From JAFGRU01 sp016934985 (GTDB lineage Bacteria > Desulfobacterota > Desulfuromonadia > Desulfuromonadales > JAAYDE01): a stretch of DNA of 64,000 bases. The translations under genes and the position numbers were made by a program. Where the stretch lies: contig CAXXJQ010000003.1 in NCBI GenBank assembly GCA_963665045.2, forward strand, positions 1 to 64,000, given 5' to 3'. Below are positions 35,581-44,334 of the stretch, piece by piece (positions within the stretch are counted from its first letter, which is position 1; the number at the start of each line of letters is the position of its first letter). A model generated the notes under the pieces. It had not been told where the DNA came from and did not search any database. It was given only the letters and a program-made list of their open reading frames with translations.

Positions 35581-36948
35581 ATGAATAGACCGGCATCGAT
35601 GATCTTGAAAATGGTTGTTTTGTTGATAGTGGGTTGTGTCTCTTCGGCCTGGGGAGAAGAAACGGCCAAACGTCTCTCTCTGGCCGAGGCCGTAAATATG
35701 GCTCTGGTTCACAATCCGGATATTCACCTGGCCCGTCATCAGGAAGAGTCGGCTGCGGTTTCGGTGGAAAGAGCGCGGGGCATCTTTCAGCCGTCTCTTC
35801 AGGCTGCTGCGCAAGCCAGAGAAAATTATTTGCAAAAAGCGGCAAGCGGAGGGTCGGAAAATTTTGAAACCGGGAATTTCAGTTTTTCATCAGCGTTGAA
35901 CCTGTTCAACGGTTTTGGTGACACCGCAGGTCTGGTCGCTTCCCGGCAGGAGTTGGGGACAGCCACAAAAACCTTGAAACGTGAGCAGCAAACCATCGCT
36001 GTTGCGGCGGCCTCTGAGTTTCTTGTCGTTTTGGTGGACCAAAAGTTGGAGGAAGCTGCGGCGGAGAATCTGGCCAGCCAGGAAAAATTGCTGGAGCAGA
36101 TCCGGGCGTTCTTCCAGGCCGGAAGCCGACCGGTTACCGACCTTTACCGGCAACAGGCGGAAACTTCCCAGGCAGAGCTCGACCTGTTGAATGTCCGCCG
36201 CAATCTTGAGGTGGACACCCTGACTTTGCTGAATACAATGGGGCAGGCCCCGGCGATGCCAATGGAGATTGTCCCCCCGGTTGAATTAGAATTGGGCGAA
36301 GCTCTTACGGGTACAAGCCTGCATGAAAGTTACCGGCAAGCTTTGATTTTACGTCCTGACCTCCTTGCCCGGCAGGATGAGATAGCCTCTACGCAGGAAA
36401 GAGTCAGAGAAGCGCGGGCGGGGTATTTCCCCAGTGTCGATCTGGTGGCGAATGCAGGTTCGGATTACAACAGTTTTAGCAGCGACCGGAATTTCAGTTC
36501 CCAGCTTTTTGAAGACAATGGCAGTGGTATGATCGGGATATCGGTTTCTATCCCGATTTTTGATCGCGACCAGACCCGTACCAGCGTGGCCCTGGCCAAA
36601 ATCAGGCAAACTGATGCCATAACGACCCTGGCCAAAATCCGCCAGCAGATAGGCCTGGAGGTTGGACAGGCCCTGGCTGACTATCGAACCGCCCGAAAAC
36701 AGTTGGAAGTGGCGAAAGCCCGTCTGACCTATTCCACCCAGGCCTACGAAGCGGCACAGGCACGTTATAAAGTAGGCGCAGCCTCATGGGTAGAGCTCTC
36801 CGAGGCTTGGTCCGCTCTGGTTACGGCCCGCAACGATGAAATCAAAGCCCGTTATCAGGTCTCCCAGCAGGGACTGGCCGTCGGCTATGCCCGCGGTGAC
36901 CTGGAACAGGTCCTGGCACATATGAGTCATGGGGAGATTGATCTATGA
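35581..36948 (+). CDS. TolC-family outer-membrane efflux channel
   Basis: A 455-aa protein with a signal peptide (residues 1-25, ending SSAWG) and two related outer-membrane-factor repeats of long helices. Examples are LAEAVNMALVHNPDIHLARH near the start and LEVAKARLTYSTQAYEAAQA near the end, followed by RYKVGAASWVELSEA, the usual TolC turn signature. It forms the outer-membrane exit duct for the pump encoded just downstream. The stop codon overlaps the next start by 4 bases (ATGA), so the four export genes form one operon. The ATG follows AAAGGGCGGT. Confidence 0.92.
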   Translation: MNRPASMILKMVVLLIVGCVSSAWGEETAKRLSLAEAVNMALVHNPDIHLARHQEESAAVSVERARGIFQPSLQAAAQARENYLQKAASGGSENFETGNFSFSSALNLFNGFGDTAGLVASRQELGTATKTLKREQQTIAVAAASEFLVVLVDQKLEEAAAENLASQEKLLEQIRAFFQAGSRPVTDLYRQQAETSQAELDLLNVRRNLEVDTLTLLNTMGQAPAMPMEIVPPVELELGEALTGTSLHESYRQALILRPDLLARQDEIASTQERVREARAGYFPSVDLVANAGSDYNSFSSDRNFSSQLFEDNGSGMIGISVSIPIFDRDQTRTSVALAKIRQTDAITTLAKIRQQIGLEVGQALADYRTARKQLEVAKARLTYSTQAYEAAQARYKVGAASWVELSEAWSALVTARNDEIKARYQVSQQGLAVGYARGDLEQVLAHMSHGEIDL

Positions 36949-38147
36949 ATAAATTTCTGCGTTTCGGATTGCGATCGGGTGCTGCCGTCCTGATGGGCCT
37001 GGGTGCTGTTTTTCTTGTTTTGCTGGTGCTGGAAGTCAGTCAGCATTCGTCCTCTCCCGGGCCTTCTTTTCAAACGGCCGAGGTCGTGCGGGGAACCCTG
37101 GAAAGCATCGTTTCTTCGACCGGGACCCTGGCTGCGGTTGAAACCGTGGACGTGGGTACGGAAGTCTCCGGAACGATCGAAAAGGTGAATGCGGACTTTA
37201 ATGACCGGGTGCAAAAAGGACAAATCCTTGCCATTCTCAAGCAGGATATTCTTTCGGCGGCTGTTGCCGATGTCCAGGCTTCGGTGACCAGGGCCGAGGC
37301 TGATCTGAAGCTTGCCGGGCGTGAACTGCAGCGCAACCTTCCACTCTATGAAAAAGGTTTTCTCTCTGATCAGGAATTTCTCCCGTACCGAATAGACCGG
37401 GACAAAGCGCGGGCGAGCCTGGTTTCGGCTCGGGCCAACCTTGAAAAGGCCCGGACCAATCTCAACAATACGGTGATCCGCTCACCTATTGACGGCACTA
37501 TCATTAAGCGTAGTGTTGATGCCGGCCAAACCGTGGCGGCAAGTCTCAATACGCCTACTCTTTTCATTATTGCCAAGGACCTTTCCCGCATGCAGATTGA
37601 AGCCGACGTGGATGAAACCGATATCGGCCGCATCCGCCAGGGGCAGGAGGTACGCTTCAGCGTCCAGGCCTATCCGGAGGAGGCTTTTTCCGGCCGCGTG
37701 CGCCAGGTTCGCCTGCAGCCGGAAACCGTGCAGAATGTGGTGACTTATACGGTTATCGTCGAGGCTGCGAACACTGGGGGGTTGCTGCTCCCCGGCATGA
37801 CAGCCACCTGTGATTTTGTTGTGGAGCGGGTTGACAACGCGCTACTGGTTCCCAACGCCGCCCTGCGTTTCAAACCCGACGAGGATCTGCTGGCCAAAGG
37901 GGCGGGGGTTGAAAAAACCGCCGCTGCCGGTAAAACGAAAGGGAGCCGGGTTTTTGTTTTGGCTCAGAAAGGGACGTTGCGCGGCGTTCCCGTGATTACC
38001 GGCAGCAGCGACGGACAGGTGATCGTGATCCTGGAGGGTGACCTGCAGGCGGGAGCCAAAGTCGTGACCGGTATCCCGCCAGCGGCGGAAAAATCGAGCC
38101 AGGGTGGATTCTCTCTGTTCAGGATGATGCGGGGGCGGCGGCGATGA
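36945..38147 (+). CDS. MacA-like periplasmic adaptor (membrane fusion protein)
   Basis: A 400-aa adaptor linking inner-membrane pump and TolC. It has an N-terminal membrane anchor (about 10-32) and a lipoyl/barrel start (VVRGTLESIVSSTGTLAAVE, VSGTIEKVNADFNDRVQKGQ). A helical hairpin follows (about 95-170), then NTVIRSPIDGTIIKRSVDAG and the beta-barrel/membrane-proximal part. It overlaps tolC upstream and the ATPase gene downstream by 4 bases each. Confidence 0.9.
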   Translation: MNKFLRFGLRSGAAVLMGLGAVFLVLLVLEVSQHSSSPGPSFQTAEVVRGTLESIVSSTGTLAAVETVDVGTEVSGTIEKVNADFNDRVQKGQILAILKQDILSAAVADVQASVTRAEADLKLAGRELQRNLPLYEKGFLSDQEFLPYRIDRDKARASLVSARANLEKARTNLNNTVIRSPIDGTIIKRSVDAGQTVAASLNTPTLFIIAKDLSRMQIEADVDETDIGRIRQGQEVRFSVQAYPEEAFSGRVRQVRLQPETVQNVVTYTVIVEAANTGGLLLPGMTATCDFVVERVDNALLVPNAALRFKPDEDLLAKGAGVEKTAAAGKTKGSRVFVLAQKGTLRGVPVITGSSDGQVIVILEGDLQAGAKVVTGIPPAAEKSSQGGFSLFRMMRGRRR

Positions 38148-38890
38148 AAGACGGGATTATCGAGGTCCGTGACCTGGTCAAAACATTTTCCCTGGAGGAC
38201 GTCCAGGTTCATGCCTTGAAGGGGCTTTCCCTGACCATCCGGCGCGGGGAATATGTCTCTATCATGGGTACTTCGGGAAGCGGCAAATCCACCCTGATGA
38301 ATATTCTGGGTTGCCTGGATCACCCTACTTCCGGCACCTATCTGTTGGATGGCACGGCGGTATCAGGCCTGAACCGCACCCAGCTGGCGGGGATTCGCAA
38401 CGAAAAGATCGGCTTCGTCTTTCAGGGTTTCAATCTTTTGTCACGCACAACGGCCCTTGAAAATGTCGAGCTGCCACTGCTTTACGACCGTCGCCACCGC
38501 ATCGGCAATCCCAAAAAGGCGGCCGAAGAGGCCCTTGTGAGGGTCGGTTTGGGGGAGCGCCTCAAGCATGAACCGAATCAGCTCTCCGGGGGCCAGCAGC
38601 AGAGGGTCGCCATTGCCCGCGCCCTGGTTACCCAGCCTTCCATCATCCTGGCGGACGAGCCGACAGGCAATCTTGACAGCCGCACCACCCAGGAAATTCT
38701 GGCGCTTTTTCAAAAAGTCAACGCCGATGGCATGACCCTGGTCATGGTTACCCACGACCCGGATGTGGCCCGTTATGCCGAGCGCATCGTGGAATTGCGG
38801 GATGGTCTTGTCCTGCGGGATGAAGCGGTAATTGATCGATGCAAGGCGGTACTCGAACTGCCGCCCGCTGCCAAGGAGAATCTGTCATGA
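38144..38890 (+). CDS. ABC transporter ATP-binding protein (MacB/LolD type)
   Basis: A 248-aa ATPase with Walker A GTSGSGKST, Q-loop FVFQGFNLL, signature LSGGQQQRVAIARAL, Walker B ILADEPTGNLD and H-loop VTHD. It belongs to the MacB/LolD subfamily, which drives mechanotransmission rather than transport through the membrane. In canonical MacB the ATPase and permease are fused; here they are separate overlapping genes. Confidence 0.93.
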   Translation: MKDGIIEVRDLVKTFSLEDVQVHALKGLSLTIRRGEYVSIMGTSGSGKSTLMNILGCLDHPTSGTYLLDGTAVSGLNRTQLAGIRNEKIGFVFQGFNLLSRTTALENVELPLLYDRRHRIGNPKKAAEEALVRVGLGERLKHEPNQLSGGQQQRVAIARALVTQPSIILADEPTGNLDSRTTQEILALFQKVNADGMTLVMVTHDPDVARYAERIVELRDGLVLRDEAVIDRCKAVLELPPAAKENLS

Positions 38891-40104
38891 AATGGCAAAG
38901 CCTGATCAAAGTTGCCTTGATGAGCCTGCTGAGGAATCCCATGCGCAGCCTTCTTACCATGCTCGGGATGATTATCGGTGTGGGGTCGGTTATTGCCCTG
39001 GTGGCTCTGGGTGAGGGTTCGCAAAAGGATATCCAGGGGCAGATTTCCTCGCTGGGAACCAATCTCCTCATTGTTATGCCGGGAAGCAGCCAGATGGGCG
39101 GGGTGCGCGGCGGCAGCGGCAGTCTGGGTACCCTGTCCATGGCGGATGTCGAGACGCTGCGGAAAAACGGCCGGCTCTTCCGGGGGGTGTCTCCGGAAAT
39201 CCGGGTTCAGGCCCAGATCATCGCCGGTGCCAGCAACTGGAACAGCATGGTTATGGGGGTGGCGCCGGAGTATCTGGATATTCGCAACTATCAGGTTGCC
39301 TCCGGTAATTTCTTCGGGGAGCGGGAGGTCAAGAGCCGGGCCAAAGTTGCGGTTATCGGCCAGACCGTCGCCAGGGAGCTGTTCCCGGGGGAAGATCCGG
39401 TCGGAGCCCGCATTCGTATCCGCAATGTCCCGTTTCTGGTGACCGGCGTTCTGTCAAGTAAAGGCCAGTCGGCCATGGGCAGCGACCAGGATGATATTAT
39501 TCTGGCGCCCTCCACTTCGGTTCTTTACCGGCTTGGCGACGGCAAAACCGTGCGTTCCATCAATGTCAGCGCTGTATCCGAGAAGGATATGGAGGCCGCC
39601 AAAAGCGAGATAATAACCCTCCTGCGCGGGCAGCATCGCTTGGCTCCGGGGGAAGACGACGATTTTCGCATTCGCGACCAGACTGAAATTATCCAGATGG
39701 CCACCAGCGTAACCGGAACCATGACCCTGCTGCTCAGTTCCGTTGCCGGTGTGTCTCTGCTGGTCGGGGGGATCGGCATCATGAATATCATGCTGGTGTC
39801 GGTGACGGAACGGACCCGTGAGATAGGCATTCGTCTCGCCATAGGCGCCCGGCCTCTCGACGTGTTGGTGCAGTTTCTTATTGAAGCGGCTATCCTCAGT
39901 ATTTTTGGAGGTGCGGTGGGAATTCTTACCGGTTTGGGTACAGCTTGGGGCCTGGGAAGCCTGCTGGGCGTGAGCAGTGTGATCAACCCGCTGATGATTG
40001 TGGTGGCAGTTCTCTTTACCGCCGTGGTCGGCGTCTTTTTTGGCTTTTACCCGGCCCGAAAAGCTTCCAATCTCCATCCCATTGATGCCTTGCGCTATGA
40101 GTAG
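38887..40104 (+). CDS. MacB-like ABC permease
   Basis: A 405-aa permease with one N-terminal membrane helix (LRNPMRSLLTMLGMIIGVGS) and a large periplasmic MacB_PCD domain (about 50-240). Three C-terminal helices form the FtsX domain, with VGGIGIMNIMLVSVTERTRE and RLAIGARPLDVL. The start at 38887 overlaps the ATPase stop by 4 bases (ATGA) with AAGGAGA upstream; the earlier in-frame ATG at 38839 would overlap 52 bases. With TolC and MacA it should export a peptide, antibiotic or siderophore-like molecule. Confidence 0.92.
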   Translation: MKWQSLIKVALMSLLRNPMRSLLTMLGMIIGVGSVIALVALGEGSQKDIQGQISSLGTNLLIVMPGSSQMGGVRGGSGSLGTLSMADVETLRKNGRLFRGVSPEIRVQAQIIAGASNWNSMVMGVAPEYLDIRNYQVASGNFFGEREVKSRAKVAVIGQTVARELFPGEDPVGARIRIRNVPFLVTGVLSSKGQSAMGSDQDDIILAPSTSVLYRLGDGKTVRSINVSAVSEKDMEAAKSEIITLLRGQHRLAPGEDDDFRIRDQTEIIQMATSVTGTMTLLLSSVAGVSLLVGGIGIMNIMLVSVTERTREIGIRLAIGARPLDVLVQFLIEAAILSIFGGAVGILTGLGTAWGLGSLLGVSSVINPLMIVVAVLFTAVVGVFFGFYPARKASNLHPIDALRYE

Positions 40105-40184
40105 AGGACAGGATGGATGCCCATTTCGGAAAGCATTTGACCTTATAACATTGCCTGGTCATTGCTCACGGGTTCAGTTGTTAA

Positions 40185-40553
40185 TTACGCAATCATTCTG
40201 ATGATCGGTGCCAGATGACCGGGGAGTTCGAGCTTTTGTTTCTTGAGATGGATACTGAAAAGCTGGTTTAGCCATTCCTTCGATGTCCTTACTTTGTCGA
40301 CACTCAAAAGGCAGCGCCCCCCATCCTCCAGTATCCGGTAGTTTTCCAGATAAATATCCAGAGGTTTTTCCTCGCCCTTGAGGGCAAGACGCGCTGACAG
40401 GCTTTTGCTGGAAGAGTTGAAATCGACGTTCAGAATTTCGCCGATACGGGCGAATTTTGAATTGAACACCTTTTTCAGTGCTGTAGAAATGACTTTGTCT
40501 TTAATCGGGTTTAAAAGCGTTAGCACGATCGTTCTCCAATTCACTTTTGCCAT
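40185..40553 (-). CDS. Conserved-looking hypothetical protein
   Basis: A 122-aa protein, basic at its N-terminus, without signal peptide or membrane segment. I do not recognise it. A beta-rich middle (EILNVDFNSSSKSLSARLAL, then GEEKPLDIYLENYRI) could be a small lipid-binding or SRPBCC-like fold, but this is a guess. It is convergent with the export operon (80-base gap). There is no clear ribosome site before the ATG. Confidence 0.55.
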   Translation of the reverse strand: MAKVNWRTIVLTLLNPIKDKVISTALKKVFNSKFARIGEILNVDFNSSSKSLSARLALKGEEKPLDIYLENYRILEDGGRCLLSVDKVRTSKEWLNQLFSIHLKKQKLELPGHLAPIIRMIA

Positions 40554-40920
40554 CGTGTCAAAGTCGTTGTTTCAACAGTATGGGCCGATGGAAAGCTATC
40601 CGGGATTTAATCCCAATAGGCAGATTTCAATTTTTAAGCCCAATTGAAGGCAATAGGCAATAAAAAAATATCTGTTGTCAACTCGAGTGATGGATGCAGG
40701 TTTGATATTTCAAAAGCCGCACCGGCCGCGCCAACTTAAACCAAGGGAACAGCAACAGGCTGTTTCTTGTTTTGCCCAGTGGTTTTTTGATGATTTTATG
40801 CCCCACACTACCGTATAATTGGCACCCCTTTTGAAACAATTACGGGTGTAAAACAATCTGAAAAAGGCAACTTCATCGAAAGATGAATACGCAAAGTCAC
40901 CGGTCTAAAGGGTTTTTCCC
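40554..40920. other. Gap without recognised features
   Basis: No gene is seen. A small hairpin GAACAGCaacagGCTGTTTC lies near 40747-40766 followed by TTGTTTT; its strand and role are unclear. Confidence 0.3.
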
Positions 40921-41907
40921 ATGACAGCGGGACTGCCGGATGATCCTTCCTTAAAGCTTCCCCGGTCCCTGCAGTTCCTCCTCCCATGGGTTGTTCGACC
41001 GGCAAGAGCAACCATTTTGATCTCTTTATTTGCCAAAATATTATCCAGCCGAAAACCTTTCCTTCCTATTCTGTTGGGACTGATGGGCGTTTTGCTCCTC
41101 CTTCCTGTGGAAGCGGCGCCGGCCTTGAACTCCTGGCCGCATAGCATGGCTTCCAGTGCATTGCCGATGGATTTCGGTGAGATCGTGTACCGCAGGAATG
41201 CCGACAGTCCGCTCCAATTATACATTGTAGCCAACAGCCATCGCAGCGCTCTGAGCGGAGCAAACGGCAGCCAAACTGTGCAGGCCCAGCTCGAAACCTT
41301 CAAAATTGGGGAATGGCTGATCCGTCAGCAGCAGGTCGATCTGATTCTGCCCGAGGGTTTTTTCGGTAGTCGGGATGTTGCGGATTTGGCCCCGGCCCCT
41401 CTTTTTGACCAGAAAATCTTGCGGGATCGACTTTCCGACACCTCGGTTTTTGTCAATGCTGAACAGCTTCTCCATGAGTATTATGGAGTCCCTTTGCAGC
41501 AGGTCGAAGACAGGGAACTCTATCTGCAGGCCAAAGATTTTCTCAGTGCGGGCTTGGAAAGCGGTGCCTTGTATTTGCCCTCTTTCAGCAATCAACTCGA
41601 ATATCTGCAAAAGCGTCGATCGGCAGCTATTCTTCAGCGTGTCCCCCGGATTCTGGGGGCGGAATTAAGGGAAGGCAGGGTTGCCGCTCCTCGCGCCATG
41701 CTCACCATCGGTCTCTCCCATATGGATGAAATTATCACCTTCCTTGAAAGAGGAGAGGTTCGGATTGCGGCCCCTTCGAACATTGACAGTGCCGATCCTG
41801 TTTTCAGTTTGGAGTTGGAGCTGCTTAAAAAAAATGTTGGGGTGACCGTTATAATTCCCCGGACGCTTATGACGCATCGGGCTGATTTTGCCAAGCAAAA
41901 GGCTTGA
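40921..41907 (+). CDS. Exported protein, possibly TraB/Tiki-like
   Basis: A 328-aa protein with a basic 45-residue leader and then a hydrophobic signal segment (PFLPILLGLMGVLLLLPVEA). The mature part contains LYIVANSHRSALSGANG, then IGEWLIRQQQVDLILPEGFF and, near the end, LTIGLSHMDEIITFLERGEV. The order (His/Ser motif, Glu in 'LPEG', late GLSHxDE motif) resembles the TraB/GumN/Tiki hydrolase-like fold, where an N-terminal GxxHxS and a later H are conserved. This is a weak structural resemblance, so the name is tentative. The ATG follows AAAGGG. Confidence 0.55.
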   Translation: MTAGLPDDPSLKLPRSLQFLLPWVVRPARATILISLFAKILSSRKPFLPILLGLMGVLLLLPVEAAPALNSWPHSMASSALPMDFGEIVYRRNADSPLQLYIVANSHRSALSGANGSQTVQAQLETFKIGEWLIRQQQVDLILPEGFFGSRDVADLAPAPLFDQKILRDRLSDTSVFVNAEQLLHEYYGVPLQQVEDRELYLQAKDFLSAGLESGALYLPSFSNQLEYLQKRRSAAILQRVPRILGAELREGRVAAPRAMLTIGLSHMDEIITFLERGEVRIAAPSNIDSADPVFSLELELLKKNVGVTVIIPRTLMTHRADFAKQKA

Positions 41908-42313
41908 TCCTTATTTTTTGTTATCGAATTTTGTAAAAATTTAATCTCTTGTTTCTCCATTCGGATTTCCTTCTCTCCATTGTGCGCAGCTTTTGGGCCA
42001 TCTTTTCTGAGAGCCGTATCCTGATCACAAAATCGCTTTCCCCTGCTTTTGCCATGAAGCGCTTGCAGAAAAAATTTCTGCCGTTAACTGTCTAATATCA
42101 TTTGTCTCTACGTAACTACCTTTCATAAAAGGATTTTTCTCTCCTGATTGGACATTGACAACGAGGCGGGAGCTGATAAAAGGAATGGAGTGGGACAGAA
42201 AACTTCCTTTGCGGAATTCATGATATCGGCTCACGAAGCCTGATTTTGGATGACAATTTTTTCAGGTGAATTGTGGGTGGCCTCGCACAACATCCGAAAA
42301 AGGAGACCAAGCA
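41908..42313. other. Gap without recognised features
   Basis: No gene is supported. A 69-codon minus-strand frame at 42025-42234 has no ribosome site or family resemblance. Confidence 0.3.
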
Positions 42314-42778
42314 ATGAAACGTACCGTTCTGATTTTTACAACCACCATGGCCTTTGTGGCCGGCTTGCTTGTCGGAGGTCAGGTTCTGGGGGCCGGTCAT
42401 GAGCAGATGGGGCAAACCCAGATGGGTGGAAGCTCAATGGGGCAAGAGGCACAGATGCACCAGTCGCGTGTTGCGGCTGCTGATCTTAACCGGGAACAGA
42501 TCCTTGAAATGCAGAACCTGCTCAACGAGCGGGGTTACAACGTGGGACAGGCCGATGGTTTTATCGGGCCGAGAACCCGTGAAGGGCTTCGTCAGTTTCA
42601 GTCCTCTGAAGGGTTGGCGGCAACCGGTACCCCCGATCGTGAGACTCTGAGAGCTTTAGCACCAAGTGCCGAAAAACAGCAGTTTTTCGGTTTGTCCCCG
42701 GAATATGGCGAGATGAAAAAGATGATGGAAACACGGCCTGCAATAATTCCAGAGAAGACAGAGGGAGGCGGCGATTAG
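42314..42778 (+). CDS. Secreted peptidoglycan-binding domain protein
   Basis: A 154-aa exported protein with a signal peptide (residues 1-27, ending near VLGAG) and a Met/Gln/Gly-rich linker (MGQTQMGGSSMGQEAQMHQS). A PG_binding_1 domain follows (about 58-115), with LNREQILEMQNLLNERGYNV and IGPRTREGLRQFQ, the DGxxGPxT pattern of cell-wall-binding modules. There is no catalytic domain. The ATG at 42314 follows AAGGAGACCAAGCA. It ends before a strong terminator. Confidence 0.88.
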   Translation: MKRTVLIFTTTMAFVAGLLVGGQVLGAGHEQMGQTQMGGSSMGQEAQMHQSRVAAADLNREQILEMQNLLNERGYNVGQADGFIGPRTREGLRQFQSSEGLAATGTPDRETLRALAPSAEKQQFFGLSPEYGEMKKMMETRPAIIPEKTEGGGD

Positions 42779-42828
42779 ACATTACGCCTTTTTGAAAAAA
42801 AGAAAGCAGCAGAGGCACCCTTGATTTT

Positions 42829-42856
42829 AGCCGGGAAAACATCCCGGCTTTTTCAT
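42829..42856 (+). terminator. Terminator after the peptidoglycan-binding protein gene
   Basis: AGCCGGGA (42829-42836) pairs with TCCCGGCT (42842-42849); TTTTTC follows. Confidence 0.9.
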
Positions 42857-42900
42857 TATCCTGGATCGGTGGGCTAGGGACGGGAAAAGAGTGTAAGTGC

Positions 42901-42980
42901 TTGACCTGCCTAAGCATTCCAAAAATCTGAGGCGCACCCATAGGTTCGTCGGTGATTTTTGGAATGCTTAGGCAGGTCAA
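42901..42980. repeat. Perfect 27-bp inverted repeat with 26-nt spacer
   Basis: The left arm starts TTGACCTGCCTAAGCATTCC (42901-42927) and the right arm ends GGAATGCTTAGGCAGGTCAA (42954-42980). All 27 positions pair; outside them 8 further pairs form after a 2-nt mismatch. The spacer (42928-42953) is not repeated elsewhere in the window. It lies between two terminators and outside any gene. Confidence 0.9.
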
Positions 42981-43093
42981 TGACTTGCGCTATTGCCCGG
43001 TCATAACTCACGGATTCAGGATTACAAAATGACGAGTGTTTTCGAAAGCGATTAGATATATTCTGGTCTAGCTTTAAGCTTGTTCAGGAAACA

Positions 43094-43123
43094 AAAAAAC
43101 CGGCATTTATGCCGGTTTTTTGC
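43094..43123 (-). terminator. Terminator after trxA (bidirectional shape)
   Basis: AAAAAACCGGCAT (43094-43106) pairs with ATGCCGGTTTTTT (43109-43121). On the minus strand it is 19 bases after the trxA stop. Confidence 0.9.
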
Positions 43124-43139
43124 TGTGTGTGCTGCCGGT

Positions 43140-43469
43140 TTACAGGGCTTTGTCCAGCAACGCCTGTAGCTGGCTTTTAGGAAGAGCCCCGACAACTTGA
43201 TCGAGAATATCGCCGTCCTTGAACAGAATCAGGGTCGGTATACCGCGAACCCCATAGTTGGAAGGGGTTGCTGGGTTTTCATCGACATTAACCTTGCCGA
43301 TTTTGACTTTGCCCTGATATTCGACGGCCACTTCTTCGATGACGGGAGCAATGGCTTTGCAGGGGCCGCACCAGGATGCCCAGAAATCAACCAGAACAGG
43401 GACGGAGGACTCCAGGACTTCGCTCTGGAAATTTGCATCCGTAAACTCAAAAACATTTTCACTCGCCAT
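43140..43469 (-). CDS. trxA: Thioredoxin
   Basis: A 109-aa thiol-disulfide reductant protein of the cytosol. The active site is FWASWCGPCK; GIPTLILFKDG holds the cis-Pro. Typical length. The ATG at 43469 follows AAAGGAGAGG; an earlier in-frame ATG at 43517 adds an unlikely leader. It is a single-gene unit ending at the hairpin at 43094. Confidence 0.96.
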   Translation of the reverse strand: MASENVFEFTDANFQSEVLESSVPVLVDFWASWCGPCKAIAPVIEEVAVEYQGKVKIGKVNVDENPATPSNYGVRGIPTLILFKDGDILDQVVGALPKSQLQALLDKAL

Positions 43470-43659
43470 TTTTGCCTCTCCTTTACTGAATCTCGTTTCA
43501 ATATATATTAAATACACTATAATTTAGAAAGGGAAAAAATCAAGGTGTTAATTACTCTTCTCCAAAATGATTGGTGCTCTTTCTTGACACCCATGGGTGG
43601 GCAACATATCATCTTTTGGACCTTATTGGATTTTTCCCTCTTTTCGGTCGAACTTAGCG

Positions 43660-44307
43660 ATGGCGTACCCTGTTTTTCTAAATATTAAAGACCGGCTTTG
43701 CGTGGTTGTTGGCGGCGGTTCGGTCGGCCTGCGCAAAGCGCAAGGCCTGGTGGCTGCCGGAGCGCGGGTGCGGCTGGTCGCGCCTGTTGCCCCTGAAGCG
43801 GAAGAGTTGCCGGCCGGGCTGGAATTTGTCCGCAGTGAGTATCGTTCAGGAGACCTGGACGGTGCTTTCCTTGCCTTTGCCGCGACCGACGATCGTGCTG
43901 TCAATGCGGCCGTGGCCGATGAAGCCAAACGTCTGGGGGTGCCGGTAAACGTGGCCGATGTCCCGGAGGAAGGCGATTTTTCCCTCCCGGCGCAGTTTTC
44001 ACGGGGTGATTTGTGCGTGGCTGTTTCCACCCGTGGGAACAGCCCGGCCTTTGCCGTTCTGGTCAAGGAATATCTGACGACGGCACTGGGGGCGGAGTGG
44101 GCGGTTTTCCTCGACATTGCCTCCGCCCTTCGGCAGAAAGGGCAGGCTGCCGATAAGGAGTTGTTGGTTAAGCTCCTGAAAAAAAAGTTGCCGGATCTGA
44201 TCTCCTCTGGGGATGAGTCGAAAACCGATGTTGTCCTCAAGGAGGTTCTGGGGCACGGCTGTTCCCTGGCGGAACTTGGGATTACCCTTGATGCGAAAGA
44301 TGGATGA
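43660..44307 (+). CDS. Siroheme synthase N-domain (precorrin-2 dehydrogenase / sirohydrochlorin ferrochelatase)
   Basis: A 215-aa protein like CysG-N/Met8, which oxidises precorrin-2 with NAD and may insert iron to give siroheme. The NAD-binding start is YPVFLNIKDRLCVVVGGGSV, then GLRKAQGL; NVADVPEEGDFSLPAQFSRG and AVSTRGNSPAFA are the family's conserved blocks. The separate C-methyltransferase is supplied by the cobA-hemD gene downstream. The start at 43660 (MAYPVF) fits the family; a further in-frame ATG at 43597 would add 21 residues. It begins the tetrapyrrole cluster, 27 bases before hemA. Confidence 0.9.
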   Translation: MAYPVFLNIKDRLCVVVGGGSVGLRKAQGLVAAGARVRLVAPVAPEAEELPAGLEFVRSEYRSGDLDGAFLAFAATDDRAVNAAVADEAKRLGVPVNVADVPEEGDFSLPAQFSRGDLCVAVSTRGNSPAFAVLVKEYLTTALGAEWAVFLDIASALRQKGQAADKELLVKLLKKKLPDLISSGDESKTDVVLKEVLGHGCSLAELGITLDAKDG

Positions 44308-44334
44308 TTTTTTTAGATTTGTGATGTTTCCATT

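Noticed and set aside
43580..43606. CACCCATGGGTGGG palindrome before the siroheme gene, resembling part of the ~130-bp repeat
   Set aside because: Only a short self-complementary core is shared; flanks do not match the repeat.
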